In this document: positions 15,269 through 23,427 of the stretch, piece by piece | Layout: every line of letters begins with the position of its first letter | Numbering within the stretch: the first letter of the stretch is position 1 | Virus record (IMG/VR): IMGVR_UViG_3300042562_001598 | Span: 153,149-217,148 of that record | Length of the DNA stretch: 64,000 nt | Direction: 5' to 3' (one strand) | From: a virus | The notes under the pieces: generated by a model | The model's input: only the letters and a program-made list of their open reading frames with translations | Told to the model about the DNA's origin: nothing | The model's database searches: none | Made by a program: the position numbers and the translations under genes

Positions 15269-15853
15269 ATGAGCAATTTAGTAGAACACGCAAGAACAGA
15301 ATTAAAATCAGCAGGATTGTTAGATGAGACCACAGATTTTTATGGTGGTGAAACCGGTAAGGCGGTATTGGAATTAATTGAGAAATTTTCAGAACAAGGT
15401 CATTCCGGGACTTCAGCGGGTCTTGTGGCGGGTTTATTCGCAAGATTGGCGAAATATGATGTTATCACCCCAATCACTGGTGAAGATGATGAATGGAACA
15501 ATATTTCAGAAGAAATGGGTCAAATATTACATCAAAATAAAAGATGTTCATCATTATTCAAGAGAGCGGATAATAAAGTAAGTTATTCTGATGCGATAAT
15601 CTTTAGAGGTGAAGAATCCTGGGACACTTTTACCGGTAAAGTTGAGGATATTTCAAGTAGTCAATTCATTAAAGGGTTCCCATTCACACCTAAAACATTT
15701 TACATTGATGTTTATAAAGAAATTTATGATTATGATAAACACGGAAGTGAAGAAGATGCGAGAATTATCACCACTAGTAATGGTAATTATGTATATTTCA
15801 TTAAAGATAAAACCCAATTAGAAGAAATTTTCAATTATTACGATAAAAAATAG
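15269..15853 (+). CDS. hypothetical protein (194 aa)
   Basis: An N-terminal helical half with a repeated small-residue pattern (GHSGTSAGLVAGLFARLA, about residues 44-61) and a C-terminal beta-rich half (TPKTFYIDVYKEIYDYD). The first half recalls other phage proteins of unknown function, but I cannot name a family. Soluble and acidic. Confidence 0.75.
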   Translation: MSNLVEHARTELKSAGLLDETTDFYGGETGKAVLELIEKFSEQGHSGTSAGLVAGLFARLAKYDVITPITGEDDEWNNISEEMGQILHQNKRCSSLFKRADNKVSYSDAIIFRGEESWDTFTGKVEDISSSQFIKGFPFTPKTFYIDVYKEIYDYDKHGSEEDARIITTSNGNYVYFIKDKTQLEEIFNYYDKK

Positions 15854-15872
15854 TTTATCCAAATAATTTGTT

Positions 15873-15880
15873 TATCTTTG
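15873..15880 (+). promoter_or_regulatory. host-type promoter
   Basis: TATCTTTG, 28 bp before the ATG at 15909. Confidence 0.65.
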
Positions 15881-15908
15881 TATCGTTGAATGTATAAAAC
15901 AAAAATAT

Positions 15909-16142
15909 ATGAGCACTAATTTAGAAGACTGGGAAGCTGTAAATTACAGAATGAGAGAAGAAGGGATTGACTATTGCTTTGAACATTATAGCAATTGGGA
16001 TGAAATCCAAGATGACGAATTCCACCGATTAAGATTGGGTTTTCTTCAATATATGAAAGAAATTAGAGAATATGTTAATAAAAAAATTGAGGAAGAAGAG
16101 TTTAAAGAGTGGGATAGATTAGATGACTTATTTGAAGAATAA
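15909..16142 (+). CDS. small helical protein, paralog of next gene's C-terminus
   Basis: 77 residues consisting almost entirely of one domain: REEGIDYCFEHYSNWDEIQD then FLQYMKEIREYVNKKI. The same domain forms the C-terminal third of the following gene. First gene of an operon running to thyA. Confidence 0.75.
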   Translation: MSTNLEDWEAVNYRMREEGIDYCFEHYSNWDEIQDDEFHRLRLGFLQYMKEIREYVNKKIEEEEFKEWDRLDDLFEE

Positions 16143-16161
16143 CCAATAAAAATTATATATT

Positions 16162-16635
16162 ATGAACAAGTACAATACAAAGAATAACAAAAAATATTTA
16201 GGGTTACTAAACTTTGAAGGTGATGTTTTTAGAGCATACAAAGAAACTGAAGATAAATTTGTTATCATTGACGATAACCACGAATTTATTTTAACAACAG
16301 ATAAAAATGGTGTTCGCGATGTTTTATCAGGTAAAATTATATTAACAACAAGTAGTGGTAGAACTTACAAAATATCTGAAGAACACCAAAACGCAAGACC
16401 AAAACAAGAAGCTATTGATAATTTCTTGGGGACTGAATCCGGTGACGACTATAAGTTATGGTTTGACCTTAAAAATAAAATTGATAAAAAAGGTTTTGAG
16501 AAGTGTTTTCTTATCTATAGCGATTGGGACGAAATTAAAGATAAAGAATTTCATTCCTTAAAAAGACATTTTATAAAATCTATGGGAACATTGATGGGTT
16601 ATGTTAATACAAAAGTTAGCGAAGGTAAAAAATAA
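16162..16635 (+). CDS. two-domain hypothetical protein (157 aa)
   Basis: Residues 1-80 are beta-rich (YLGLLNFEGDVFRAYKETED, IILTTSSGRTYKI). Residues 95-150 (KKGFEKCFLIYSDWDEIKD, FIKSMGTLMGYVNTKV) repeat the domain that makes up the preceding small gene. The pair therefore arose by partial duplication or fusion. Confidence 0.75.
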   Translation: MNKYNTKNNKKYLGLLNFEGDVFRAYKETEDKFVIIDDNHEFILTTDKNGVRDVLSGKIILTTSSGRTYKISEEHQNARPKQEAIDNFLGTESGDDYKLWFDLKNKIDKKGFEKCFLIYSDWDEIKDKEFHSLKRHFIKSMGTLMGYVNTKVSEGKK

Positions 16636-16636
16636 T

Positions 16637-16816
16637 ATGGGTAAAACTTTGCCAACACCATATCCTGGTCAATCATTAGAAGACTATAAAAACCAACTAA
16701 TATCTTTTAAGAAAAACTATTGGAAATTCCTTAACCCCCTCTCTAAAAGTAAAAGTAAAAGTGGGGGTAGGGAAATTCCATTACCACCTGAACACTTAAG
16801 ACCAAAAAAAGAATAG
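16637..16816 (+). CDS. short proline-rich hypothetical protein (59 aa)
   Basis: MGKTLPTPYPGQSLEDYKNQ, a basic SKSKSKSGG stretch and a proline-rich end (IPLPPEHLRPKKE). The ATG at 16637 follows the previous stop by 2 nt, so the upstream in-frame ATG is unlikely. Confidence 0.65.
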   Translation: MGKTLPTPYPGQSLEDYKNQLISFKKNYWKFLNPLSKSKSKSGGREIPLPPEHLRPKKE

Positions 16817-16819
16817 GGG

Positions 16820-16909
16820 ATGAAGAAGATGATACTAGTGATTGCGTTAATACTCCAATTGTTGTTAGATGAATTAAAACGAAAAAGAAAAAGTATATGG
16901 GACTTATGA
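16820..16909 (+). CDS. 29-residue hydrophobic peptide upstream of thyA
   Basis: Read directly: MKKMILVIALILQLLLDEL, then KRKRKSIWDL. One hydrophobic helix plus a basic tail, so probably membrane-inserted. The stop overlaps the thyA ATG as ATGA. Confidence 0.6.
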   Translation: MKKMILVIALILQLLLDELKRKRKSIWDL

Positions 16910-18144
16910 ATAAATTAGATAAACAATACACAGACCTACTTCAAGATATCCTTGATAATGGAACCACTAAAGGTGACCGTACTGGTACAGGGACAATCTC
17001 AGTATTCGGAAGACAAATCAGACATAAAATGTCAGAGGGATTCCCACTTTTGACTACAAAGAAAATGCCGTTCAAAACAATCGTAACTGAACTTCTTTGG
17101 TTTTTAAGAGGTGATACAAATATTAAGTATTTGGTTGATAATGGATGTAATATTTGGAATGGTGATGCTTTTATTAATTACAATAAGTACGTATGGAAGT
17201 TAAGTAATTTAGAATTACTAACACAAGAAGAATTCATCAACAAAATCAAAACAAATGATACATTTGCTAAAGAGTGGGGTGAGTTAGGTCCAATCTACGG
17301 TAAGCAATGGAGACAATGGAATACTCATAAAACTGTAGTAGTAGGGCATAATGGAAATCATAATGAATTTGGGACAGTTGTTATAGACCAAATCCAAAAC
17401 CTAATCAACGACCTTAAAACAAATCCAGACTCAAGACGATTAATGGTTACTGCTTGGAATCCTGCAGATTTAGAAGCAGCAGTGCTTCCTCCATGCCATT
17501 ATGGATTTCAAGTTTATACAAGAGAGTTGAGTTTGGATGAACGATTTAAGATTGCTTACAAAAATTTAGAACTAAGAAAAAAATTAGAAGCTGAATCTGC
17601 TATGCTACATTATCCATCAGGACATAATAAAGTTATGGATGACGCAAATATTCCAACCAGAGCAATCTCTTTAATGTGGAATCAAAGAAGTTGCGATTTT
17701 TTTCTCGGAATTCCTTTTAATGTAGCGTCTTATGGATTGTTATTAGAAATAATTGCTAAAGAAGTCAATATGATTCCAGATGAATTGATTGGTAATTTAG
17801 GTGATGTTCATTTGTATTCAAATCATATTGAACAAGCAAAAGAACAAATCGGTAGAGAATTAACTCACGAAGAAAAAATTGAGTATGCTCGTTCATTATA
17901 TGGGAATGAAGTGTGGTGGGATATAAATGATAAAAGAGTTATAACAGTTTTACAAAGAAAGAGACAAACAAGAGAACCATATCCATTACCAACATTAAAC
18001 ATCAACACAGAGTTTTGGAAAACACAAAGTGGAAAATGTGGAGTAGGTCTATTGGATACTAATCTAGAAGGATTTGAAATAAGTGATTTTCAAATAGAGA
18101 ATTATCAATCACATCCAACAATAAAAGCACCTTTAAGTAACTAA
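16906..18144 (+). CDS. thyA: thymidylate synthase (ThyA type)
   Basis: Makes dTMP from dUMP using methylene-tetrahydrofolate. Signatures are DRTGTGTISVFGRQIRH (residues 24-40), LLTTKK, the FLRGDTN segment, PDSRRLM, and the nucleophile Cys197 in LPPCHYGFQVY. At 412 residues it is far longer than the usual 264-316. Extra sequence lies around residues 95-125, 138-160 and 208-245, with the core motifs intact between. The start at 16906 gives an ATGA overlap; the ATG at 16897 is in frame and possible. A phage dTMP supply gene; no partner dihydrofolate reductase is visible. Confidence 0.95.
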   Translation: MNKLDKQYTDLLQDILDNGTTKGDRTGTGTISVFGRQIRHKMSEGFPLLTTKKMPFKTIVTELLWFLRGDTNIKYLVDNGCNIWNGDAFINYNKYVWKLSNLELLTQEEFINKIKTNDTFAKEWGELGPIYGKQWRQWNTHKTVVVGHNGNHNEFGTVVIDQIQNLINDLKTNPDSRRLMVTAWNPADLEAAVLPPCHYGFQVYTRELSLDERFKIAYKNLELRKKLEAESAMLHYPSGHNKVMDDANIPTRAISLMWNQRSCDFFLGIPFNVASYGLLLEIIAKEVNMIPDELIGNLGDVHLYSNHIEQAKEQIGRELTHEEKIEYARSLYGNEVWWDINDKRVITVLQRKRQTREPYPLPTLNINTEFWKTQSGKCGVGLLDTNLEGFEISDFQIENYQSHPTIKAPLSN

Positions 18145-18146
18145 TT

Positions 18147-18296
18147 ATGTGGGACATTGTAGTAATAAAAGAAGACGGAGATAATTATATCGTAATGACT
18201 CCTAATGGAGATGTACATAGTATATCAAAAGAAACTTTTCAAACCTTTGAAAAGGCTGGTAGGGTAAGTTATAACCCTGAACATAAAAAAATGTAA
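18147..18296 (+). CDS. hypothetical small protein (49 aa)
   Basis: Read directly: MWDIVVIKEDGDNYIVMTPN, then DVHSISKETFQTF. Two nt after thyA. Looks like a small beta-hairpin protein. No family recognised. Confidence 0.6.
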   Translation: MWDIVVIKEDGDNYIVMTPNGDVHSISKETFQTFEKAGRVSYNPEHKKM

Positions 18297-18307
18297 ATAA
18301 AAAAAAT

Positions 18308-18637
18308 ATGACGACACAGACCTTAAAAGAATTGATAGAAGTTGAATTTGATAGATGTGAAACTATTTCAGAATTCAAAACAAATGTTTTTAGATTAATT
18401 GATTTATATGGAAAAGATGTTACAACCACTTTTCCAGGAAGTATTACTTTCCCTACACCAACAGAACCTGACGAAGTAAAATACGGAACAATATGTTCTT
18501 GTAACCCACTAAATGGTGGTAGTGGTATATGTGGTTGTGTAATGGGTAATAAACTAGTTAAAAACCCTAAAAAATATAACAACACATCCATTACCACAAA
18601 TATGAATACTTGTTCAACAAATACAAATAACCTATGA
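18308..18637 (+). CDS. cysteine-containing hypothetical protein (109 aa)
   Basis: Helical N-terminus (LKELIEVEFDRCETISEF), then a glycine/cysteine segment TICSCNPLNGGSGICGC around residues 61-77 that could bind metal or form disulfides, and an Asn/Thr-rich tail. Overlaps the next gene by 4 nt. Confidence 0.7.
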   Translation: MTTQTLKELIEVEFDRCETISEFKTNVFRLIDLYGKDVTTTFPGSITFPTPTEPDEVKYGTICSCNPLNGGSGICGCVMGNKLVKNPKKYNNTSITTNMNTCSTNTNNL

Positions 18638-18972
18638 ATTTTATCTTAGGGTTAATTTTTGGAATATTAGCACAAATAGTAACCTTCATCCAATTACAGG
18701 GTCAGTTTAAGTATCCTTGGATGAAGGATAATCCTATGTTGGTAGCTTTAATAGGTGTGCCGTTATCACTCCTTTATATTAAAGCGGTTAGTCATATGGT
18801 TGAACATTTCAATGGTGAAATGTGGCCTTCCAGGATTTTAGGTTTTGCCGTAGGAGTGATAGTTTTCACCATTATGTCTTGGTTATGGTTTAAGGAACCA
18901 CTAACATTAAAAACCTTAGTTTGTTTAGGTTTGGCGTGTTGTATTTTAGCTATTCAATTATTATGGAAATAA
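18634..18972 (+). CDS. four-helix integral membrane protein
   Basis: 112 residues with four predicted membrane helices (about 3-20, 35-52, 67-84, 90-109). Conserved-looking loops are GQFKYPWMKDNP and GEMWPSRILGF, with a C-terminal FKEPLTLKTLVCLGLACCIL. The last two helices resemble one half of a small-multidrug/EamA-type carrier, but the identity is uncertain. Confidence 0.75.
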   Translation: MNFILGLIFGILAQIVTFIQLQGQFKYPWMKDNPMLVALIGVPLSLLYIKAVSHMVEHFNGEMWPSRILGFAVGVIVFTIMSWLWFKEPLTLKTLVCLGLACCILAIQLLWK

Positions 18973-19012
18973 TTTTCATATAATTTAATTTATATGATAT
19001 ATATCATATAAA

Positions 19013-19022
19013 CCCCCCCCCC
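19013..19022 (+). repeat. homopolymeric C10 tract before start codon
   Basis: Ten consecutive C in a roughly AT-only surrounding, ending 5 nt before the ATG at 19028. A near-palindrome, TATATGATATATATCATATA, sits just upstream. Confidence 0.85.
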
Positions 19023-19027
19023 TTTAT

Positions 19028-19219
19028 ATGACACACGAATACACAATTATTACGGAGAGAGTAGCCCCGGATGGTGCTCAAAAATGGGATTTAGTAATCC
19101 CTGATGGTCCTCACACAATAACAGAAATTGAGGCTGTTATGTTTAAATTAAAAGAATACGAAAGTGTTAAATTGGTAACTTGGGAAAAGTACCAACAAAT
19201 GTTAAAAGAAAGAAAATAA
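19028..19219 (+). CDS. hypothetical small protein (63 aa)
   Basis: MTHEYTIITERVAPDGAQKW, then HTITEIEAVMFKLKEYESV. Probably a beta-hairpin followed by a helix. Its leader carries the C10 tract, so its expression may vary if that tract slips. Confidence 0.65.
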   Translation: MTHEYTIITERVAPDGAQKWDLVIPDGPHTITEIEAVMFKLKEYESVKLVTWEKYQQMLKERK

Positions 19220-19220
19220 A

Positions 19221-19580
19221 ATGAATCAAGAAGAAATTAAAACAGAAGAAACTACAAAAGTTTACAAAAAACCATATAAGAACCATTTTAATAAAATAGT
19301 TAAGGAATATGAGAGTGCTACAAATAAAGAGATTTGGGAGGGTATAAGAGACAATTTCATCTACGGCTTCCTTGGTGCTGTATTAGTTGTTTTTATCGCC
19401 ACAAAGTCAGATATTGCAGTTTTATTAGGTTTTTTGGTATATTACTTCTTTTTAGGTAAGATTGTTAATAGACCAAAATACATTACAGACTTGGGAAAAT
19501 TGATTGTTTTTCCTATACCGTCAGCCCTGGGAGCGTTTGTAGGGTATAAATTATCATATTTTTTAATCAATTTTATGTAA
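19221..19580 (+). CDS. membrane protein with charged N-terminal domain
   Basis: 119 residues: a lysine/glutamate-rich first 45 residues, then three hydrophobic stretches (about 47-62, 64-82, 95-117). One nt separates it from the preceding gene and it overlaps the next by 1 nt. Confidence 0.7.
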   Translation: MNQEEIKTEETTKVYKKPYKNHFNKIVKEYESATNKEIWEGIRDNFIYGFLGAVLVVFIATKSDIAVLLGFLVYYFFLGKIVNRPKYITDLGKLIVFPIPSALGAFVGYKLSYFLINFM

Positions 19581-19864
19581 TGAAAGGATTTAGTAAAGAA
19601 AAAATAGTAACCGACTTAAAACGTATTTTGGATAAATACGAAGGTATGTTAATACACGATATCTTTTCTGATATTGAGAATGAGATTCAAGAGTATATTA
19701 ATGATTATCTAACAACTCACGATGTGTATGTTTCAGACTTCCCAATTGAGTTTTGTAATAGTAATGGTAAATTTATATTGCAGGCTAATGGTGAATGTCA
19801 GGTAATACCCAAGTTATATATAGAAAAAATGGATATTAATGTTGTAATAATAAAAAACCCTTAA
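19580..19864 (+). CDS. hypothetical protein (94 aa)
   Basis: MKGFSKEKIVTDLKRILDKY helix, an acidic helix DIFSDIENEIQEYIND, then a beta-rich end. Last gene before a terminator. No family recognised. Confidence 0.7.
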   Translation: MKGFSKEKIVTDLKRILDKYEGMLIHDIFSDIENEIQEYINDYLTTHDVYVSDFPIEFCNSNGKFILQANGECQVIPKLYIEKMDINVVIIKNP

Positions 19865-19885
19865 GGTTAACTTAAGGGTTTTTCT
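19855..19885 (+). terminator. intrinsic terminator
   Basis: ACCCTTAAG-GTTAA-CTTAAGGGTTTTT, nearly identical to the hairpin at 20380. Confidence 0.8.
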
Positions 19886-19915
19886 TTTTAAAAAGTTTTT
19901 CATTGTATTTATTAT

Positions 19916-19924
19916 AACACATCA
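19916..19924 (+). promoter_or_regulatory. late-type promoter motif
   Basis: TATTTATTA, 7 bp before the ATG at 19932. Confidence 0.45.
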
Positions 19925-19931
19925 CTTAAAT

Positions 19932-20375
19932 ATGAAAAAATTTTTAATTACGGAATCAGAAAAAAAAACTATAAGACAATTATATGGACTAAGTGAACAA
20001 CAAACAGCTCCGGAATCATCTGTAGACACTACAACAACAGCAATACCACCTAAACAACAAATGGGGTCAACTCCTGAACAAAGAGCTGCAGCTAAAGAGA
20101 GAAATAGGTTAAGATTAGCACCTATTGAAACGGCTCAAAAAACAAAGATACAAAATTGGATTGATTGTAATAGTAAACCGGGGAGTACACCTTTAACTAC
20201 TGCTGATTATTGGAAATGGCAAGAAAAAAGAAACAAAGGTAATGATGCTGACCCATATGGTGGACAATTAAATACTTCCTCAGCAAACAAAAGAGGAGAA
20301 ACAAAAGGAAGTTGTAATGCTGATGGTTCGGCCGGAGACACCAAAAAAGGTGAATCGTTGCAAGATATAAAATAA
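19932..20375 (+). CDS. leader-bearing low-complexity protein (147 aa)
   Basis: Leader MKKFLITESEKKTIRQLYGL ending in SEQQ, then a Thr/Pro/Gln-rich linker (TTTTAIPPKQQ) and a basic middle. The C-terminal half has IQNWIDCNSKPGSTPL and GSCNADGSAGDTKKG. Two cysteines. Leader, linker and short module recur in other proteins here. Virion localisation is a guess. Confidence 0.75.
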   Translation: MKKFLITESEKKTIRQLYGLSEQQTAPESSVDTTTTAIPPKQQMGSTPEQRAAAKERNRLRLAPIETAQKTKIQNWIDCNSKPGSTPLTTADYWKWQEKRNKGNDADPYGGQLNTSSANKRGETKGSCNADGSAGDTKKGESLQDIK

Positions 20376-20379
20376 GAAA

Positions 20380-20410
20380 AAAACCCTTAAGATTAACTTA
20401 AGGGTTTTTT
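20380..20410. terminator. intrinsic terminator
   Basis: AAACCCTTAAG-ATTAA-CTTAAGGGTTTTTT between convergent genes. Confidence 0.8.
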
Positions 20411-20520
20411 GTTTTAATCTTAGGTTCAATACCTTTTGATTTGTAATGTAAGTTCCAATCTAAAATAGATTGTTTACTTTTTTTTAATATAGTGTGTAGT
20501 TTTTTAATTAAATTATTCAT
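20398..20520 (-). CDS. hypothetical 40-residue basic peptide
   Basis: Read directly: MNNLIKKLHTILKKSKQSIL, then DWNLHYKSKGIEPKIKTKNP. Follows the transglycosylase gene after 6 nt on the same strand, and its stop lies inside the terminator hairpin. Confidence 0.5.
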   Translation of the reverse strand: MNNLIKKLHTILKKSKQSILDWNLHYKSKGIEPKIKTKNP

Positions 20521-20526
20521 ATTATC

Positions 20527-21087
20527 TTATGATACTCTTTTGAGGTATTTCCAATTTTTTTGGTAATCAATGTTATTAACACAAAATCTTGCGTAACCAT
20601 TAACCTTTAAATGACCTGTGTTATAGTATCCACATACGATACTCCAATTTCCGTATCTATTATGTAGTGTATGAAGTAATTTCATACTGGTTTGAATATT
20701 AAAATTTATGTTTGTTTTTAACTTTTTTACAGACACTTTTCTGTGATGAACATCGTTTGCTGTTGTTGGCATAATTTGCATTGGACCTACAGCTCCCGCT
20801 GATGATGTTTGACTTGGTTTATATTTCCAATCAAATGGACCGCAATATCTTGTTTCTAAAAACGCCACATTGAAAGCAATGTGTTTTGGTATTTTGTATT
20901 TATCAGAATACATATCAATTAATTCATACATTTCTAATGAAGTAGGTGATGTTGGTGTTCCCCCCATCTTTGCCATTTCAATTTTAGGGTCTGTTTTTTC
21001 TTTTTTACTCATTGCGATGAAGGATGAAAATATCACTATCATTGAGAGGGTAAAACAAGAAAATAAAAAGATTTTTTTTACATTCAT
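20527..21087 (-). CDS. lytic transglycosylase with N-terminal anchor
   Basis: 186 residues. An N-terminal signal anchor (IFLFSCFTLSMIVIFSSFIA) precedes a soluble-lytic-transglycosylase domain with catalytic Glu78 in NVAFLETRY, the SSAGAVGPMQIMPTTA motif, and SIVCGYYNTG. Such enzymes cleave peptidoglycan glycan strands, for lysis or DNA entry. The anchor would place the domain in the periplasm. It is coupled to the membrane protein upstream, 1 nt away. Confidence 0.85.
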   Translation of the reverse strand: MNVKKIFLFSCFTLSMIVIFSSFIAMSKKEKTDPKIEMAKMGGTPTSPTSLEMYELIDMYSDKYKIPKHIAFNVAFLETRYCGPFDWKYKPSQTSSAGAVGPMQIMPTTANDVHHRKVSVKKLKTNINFNIQTSMKLLHTLHNRYGNWSIVCGYYNTGHLKVNGYARFCVNNIDYQKNWKYLKRVS

Positions 21088-21088
21088 A

Positions 21089-21427
21089 TTAATTCATTTT
21101 ATCGGTTATGGTGTTATTCTCACCCCACACATTTTTGGCATATAGTTTGAAGATAGTTTTACCTATGCTATCAGAGTATATGGTGTAGTCTCCAGTTTGG
21201 TTATTGATAACGATTAAATGGTTGTTTTCGTCTATTGCGAGGTTCACATTTTGTTTCAAAACATGGGTCACTTTAAACTTCGCATCCTCTCGTTTCATAA
21301 TAAGTTTGTTATAATAAATACCTATAAAAAAAGCCGAAGCTACTGACAACAATATAATAACATATACCAATAGGTTGTTAAGTGTTGATTTTACTGTGTT
21401 TAATCTGTTTTTTAATTTCTCGTTCAT
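21089..21427 (-). CDS. single-pass membrane protein
   Basis: 112 residues: a helical basic N-terminus, one membrane helix (about 20-37, LVYVIILLSVASAFFIGIYY) and an outside beta-rich domain (HLIVINNQTGDYTIYSD). Placed directly before the transglycosylase. Topology is compatible with a spanin-like or lysis accessory protein, which is unproven. Confidence 0.7.
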   Translation of the reverse strand: MNEKLKNRLNTVKSTLNNLLVYVIILLSVASAFFIGIYYNKLIMKREDAKFKVTHVLKQNVNLAIDENNHLIVINNQTGDYTIYSDSIGKTIFKLYAKNVWGENNTITDKMN

Positions 21428-21489
21428 AGTCTTAAAGTTTTAATTGTTTTTATAATTATAGGTAAATAATTTCAGAAAACAAGGTGTAA

Positions 21490-21519
21490 TAAAAAAGGGT
21501 GGAAGACCACCCTTTTTAT
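21490..21519 (-). terminator. intrinsic terminator
   Basis: AAAAAGGGTGG-AAGA-CCACCCTTTTT just after the FKBP gene stop. Confidence 0.8.
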
Positions 21520-21538
21520 AAGTTAAAGTTAATGTTAA

Positions 21539-21964
21539 TTAGTCAACACTAACAACTTCCAAATCAAAAATCAATTTCTGACCTGCTAATGGGTGGTTTG
21601 CGTCTAATACGACAACATCTTCTTTTACTTCAGTTACTCTAACTGAAATAGGACCCATTGGTCCATTACCTTGTAATGTTTCACCAACTTGAACACCTTC
21701 TGGAACTTGTTCTTTAGGGATTTCGGTAATCATATCTTCTCTGTAATCTCCGTAAGCGTCAGCTACTTCAATTTCAATTGTTTTAGTTTCAGATTCGGTC
21801 ATGCCGATTAATCCTGCTTCAAAACCTTTAATTAATGAACCTTGACCTAGTGTTACTTCTAACGGCTCACGACCTTCGGTCAATGATGTATCAAAAATTT
21901 CACCTGTTGTAAGTTTTCCGGTGTAATGAACTTTTACATTACTAGTTGTTTCTACTGTTTTCAT
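21539..21964 (-). CDS. FKBP-type peptidyl-prolyl isomerase (SlyD-like)
   Basis: 141 residues with the FKBP signature VHYTGKLTTGEIFDTS, LGQGSLIKGFEAGLIGM, and an inserted flap followed by LDANHPLAGQKLIFDLEVV typical of SlyD. The histidine-rich metal tail of bacterial SlyD is absent. It catalyses prolyl cis-trans isomerisation and helps fold proteins. A phage copy is unusual and probably serves phage protein folding. Confidence 0.9.
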   Translation of the reverse strand: MKTVETTSNVKVHYTGKLTTGEIFDTSLTEGREPLEVTLGQGSLIKGFEAGLIGMTESETKTIEIEVADAYGDYREDMITEIPKEQVPEGVQVGETLQGNGPMGPISVRVTEVKEDVVVLDANHPLAGQKLIFDLEVVSVD

Positions 21965-21996
21965 ATATAAATTGATTTTATTTTTAATAAGTATAG

Positions 21997-22296
21997 TTAA
22001 TTTTTTTCAATAGTCAAATTAGTTTCTAAAATATCTAACGATGTTACTATTGAGATATCCGAATCAATCCCCATATATTTCCAAGCTTCACCTATAATAT
22101 ACTGGAGACCATAAGGATAACTTTCTTCACATAATTCAACATCATCACTATATAATGTGCAATTAATTACAAATAATTTTGCGTTGGTTGAATACTTTAT
22201 TGGACCATTTACCTTAATAAAACTGCTATTCCCAAATAATAGGAGTAACTCTTCTTTAAGAAGACCATTAATTAATAACTCAAAACCTTTTTTCAT
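21997..22296 (-). CDS. hypothetical protein (99 aa)
   Basis: MKKGFELLINGLLKEELLLL, then beta-rich middle (AKLFVINCTLYSDDVEL) and GLQYIIGEAWKYMGI. Divergent from the leader-bearing gene at 22335. No family recognised. Confidence 0.7.
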   Translation of the reverse strand: MKKGFELLINGLLKEELLLLFGNSSFIKVNGPIKYSTNAKLFVINCTLYSDDVELCEESYPYGLQYIIGEAWKYMGIDSDISIVTSLDILETNLTIEKN

Positions 22297-22311
22297 TCCA
22301 AAAAAATAGTT

Positions 22312-22320
22312 ATATTTACA
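22312..22320 (+). promoter_or_regulatory. late-type promoter motif, variant
   Basis: ATATTTACA followed by ATAAAA, 14 bp before the ATG at 22335. Confidence 0.35.
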
Positions 22321-22334
22321 ATAAAAATCAAATC

Positions 22335-22625
22335 ATGGGAAAGTTAATTATAACCGAACAGGAAAGACAAGATATATTGGGTAAGTATAATGATGAGAAT
22401 ACCAATAAAGAGGTTCTTGTTTATTTACGCAGACATTTTACGACACATACTTATCCTGGAGTTCCTGACCAAGTAATGATATCTATCAATGATAAATTAT
22501 ATCCGGTGTATTCTAATAAAAAATATGTTAAAAATAGAATATACAATATAGTTAAGGAAGTCTTTGATAACTTGGATGAAGCGATTATAAAAAAAACAAT
22601 TAAAAATTATTTAGATTATTTGTAA
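22335..22625 (+). CDS. leader-bearing hypothetical protein (96 aa)
   Basis: Leader MGKLIITEQERQDILGKYND followed by YLRRHFTTHTYPGVPDQVM and a helical C-terminus. No family recognised. Confidence 0.75.
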   Translation: MGKLIITEQERQDILGKYNDENTNKEVLVYLRRHFTTHTYPGVPDQVMISINDKLYPVYSNKKYVKNRIYNIVKEVFDNLDEAIIKKTIKNYLDYL

Positions 22626-22632
22626 AAATAGT

Positions 22633-22640
22633 TATCTTTG
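22633..22640 (+). promoter_or_regulatory. host-type promoter
   Basis: TATCTTTG, 21 bp before the ATG at 22662 and only 9 bp before the ATG at 22650. Confidence 0.6.
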
Positions 22641-22661
22641 TAAAAAAATATGGAAACAAAA

Positions 22662-22901
22662 ATGAAATACTTGTGCGGATTAATAGTTGTTAGTTTATTA
22701 ACATTCACTTCTTGTAAAAAAGATGAAATATCTTCATCAATAGAAGGTAACGGATTTAAAGTTGAATTTTTATTTGAGAAGGATGGTATAAAAGTGTATC
22801 GTTTTATTGATGGTAGTAGTACTCATTATTTTACTTCTAGAGGTGAAACAATTAGTTCCCAACAGCATGGGAAAACCAGTTATGATGAAAATATAAATTA
22901 A
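22662..22901 (+). CDS. small lipoprotein
   Basis: 79 residues. MKYLCGLIVVSLLTFTSC is a lipoprotein signal with lipobox LTFTSC, so the mature protein would be lipid-anchored. The body (FKVEFLFEKDGIKVYRF, THYFTSRGE) resembles a small Bacteroidetes lipoprotein domain (DUF4884-like, from memory). The start at 22662 is preferred given the promoter at 22633; 22650 is in frame. A possible superinfection-exclusion factor by analogy with other phage lipoproteins. Confidence 0.7.
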   Translation: MKYLCGLIVVSLLTFTSCKKDEISSSIEGNGFKVEFLFEKDGIKVYRFIDGSSTHYFTSRGETISSQQHGKTSYDENIN

Positions 22902-22908
22902 GATAAAA

Positions 22909-23415
22909 ATGATAGACTTTACCAAATATTCAGTAGAAGAATTAAGAGAACTTCAAAATAGTATTGGAACTTATCTTACTAACATAAATGATGGGTTTAT
23001 ATATATCTGTGAGGTTAGGTCATATGGTAGCAGTTGGGTATTAAACTTTACCAATGAACTTTCGGTGAATGATTTATGTGTGACTTATGATGGACAAGAT
23101 GGAATTGTGGATGTATATACCACAAATCCAAATGCTAAAATTAACAACTATGGCGGTGAGGTTAATTATATTGAATCACAAATGAATTATGATAGATGGA
23201 AAAAAGCCAACGATTTGGTTCATACTATAAGAAAAGCTGAAGATGATATAAAAAGATGGGAAGATAGAGATAATATCCCTTTTCATTCAAGACCATCGTT
23301 TGAACCAGTATGGTCTGAAGAAGATGTTGTTGGAATGAAAAAAGTGTTGGAAGAAATTGGTGAATATGAAAACCCTACACCAATAAATGTTAATAGTTAT
23401 GATGAAGAATACTAA
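22909..23415 (+). CDS. hypothetical protein (168 aa)
   Basis: A helix (YSVEELRELQNSIGTYL), a beta-rich domain (GFIYICEVRSYGSSWVLNF, TYDGQDGIVDVYT) and an acidic helical end (WSEEDVVGMKKVLEEI). No family recognised. Second gene of the 22662-24248 run. Confidence 0.75.
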   Translation: MIDFTKYSVEELRELQNSIGTYLTNINDGFIYICEVRSYGSSWVLNFTNELSVNDLCVTYDGQDGIVDVYTTNPNAKINNYGGEVNYIESQMNYDRWKKANDLVHTIRKAEDDIKRWEDRDNIPFHSRPSFEPVWSEEDVVGMKKVLEEIGEYENPTPINVNSYDEEY

Positions 23416-23427
23416 AATAAAATAGAT

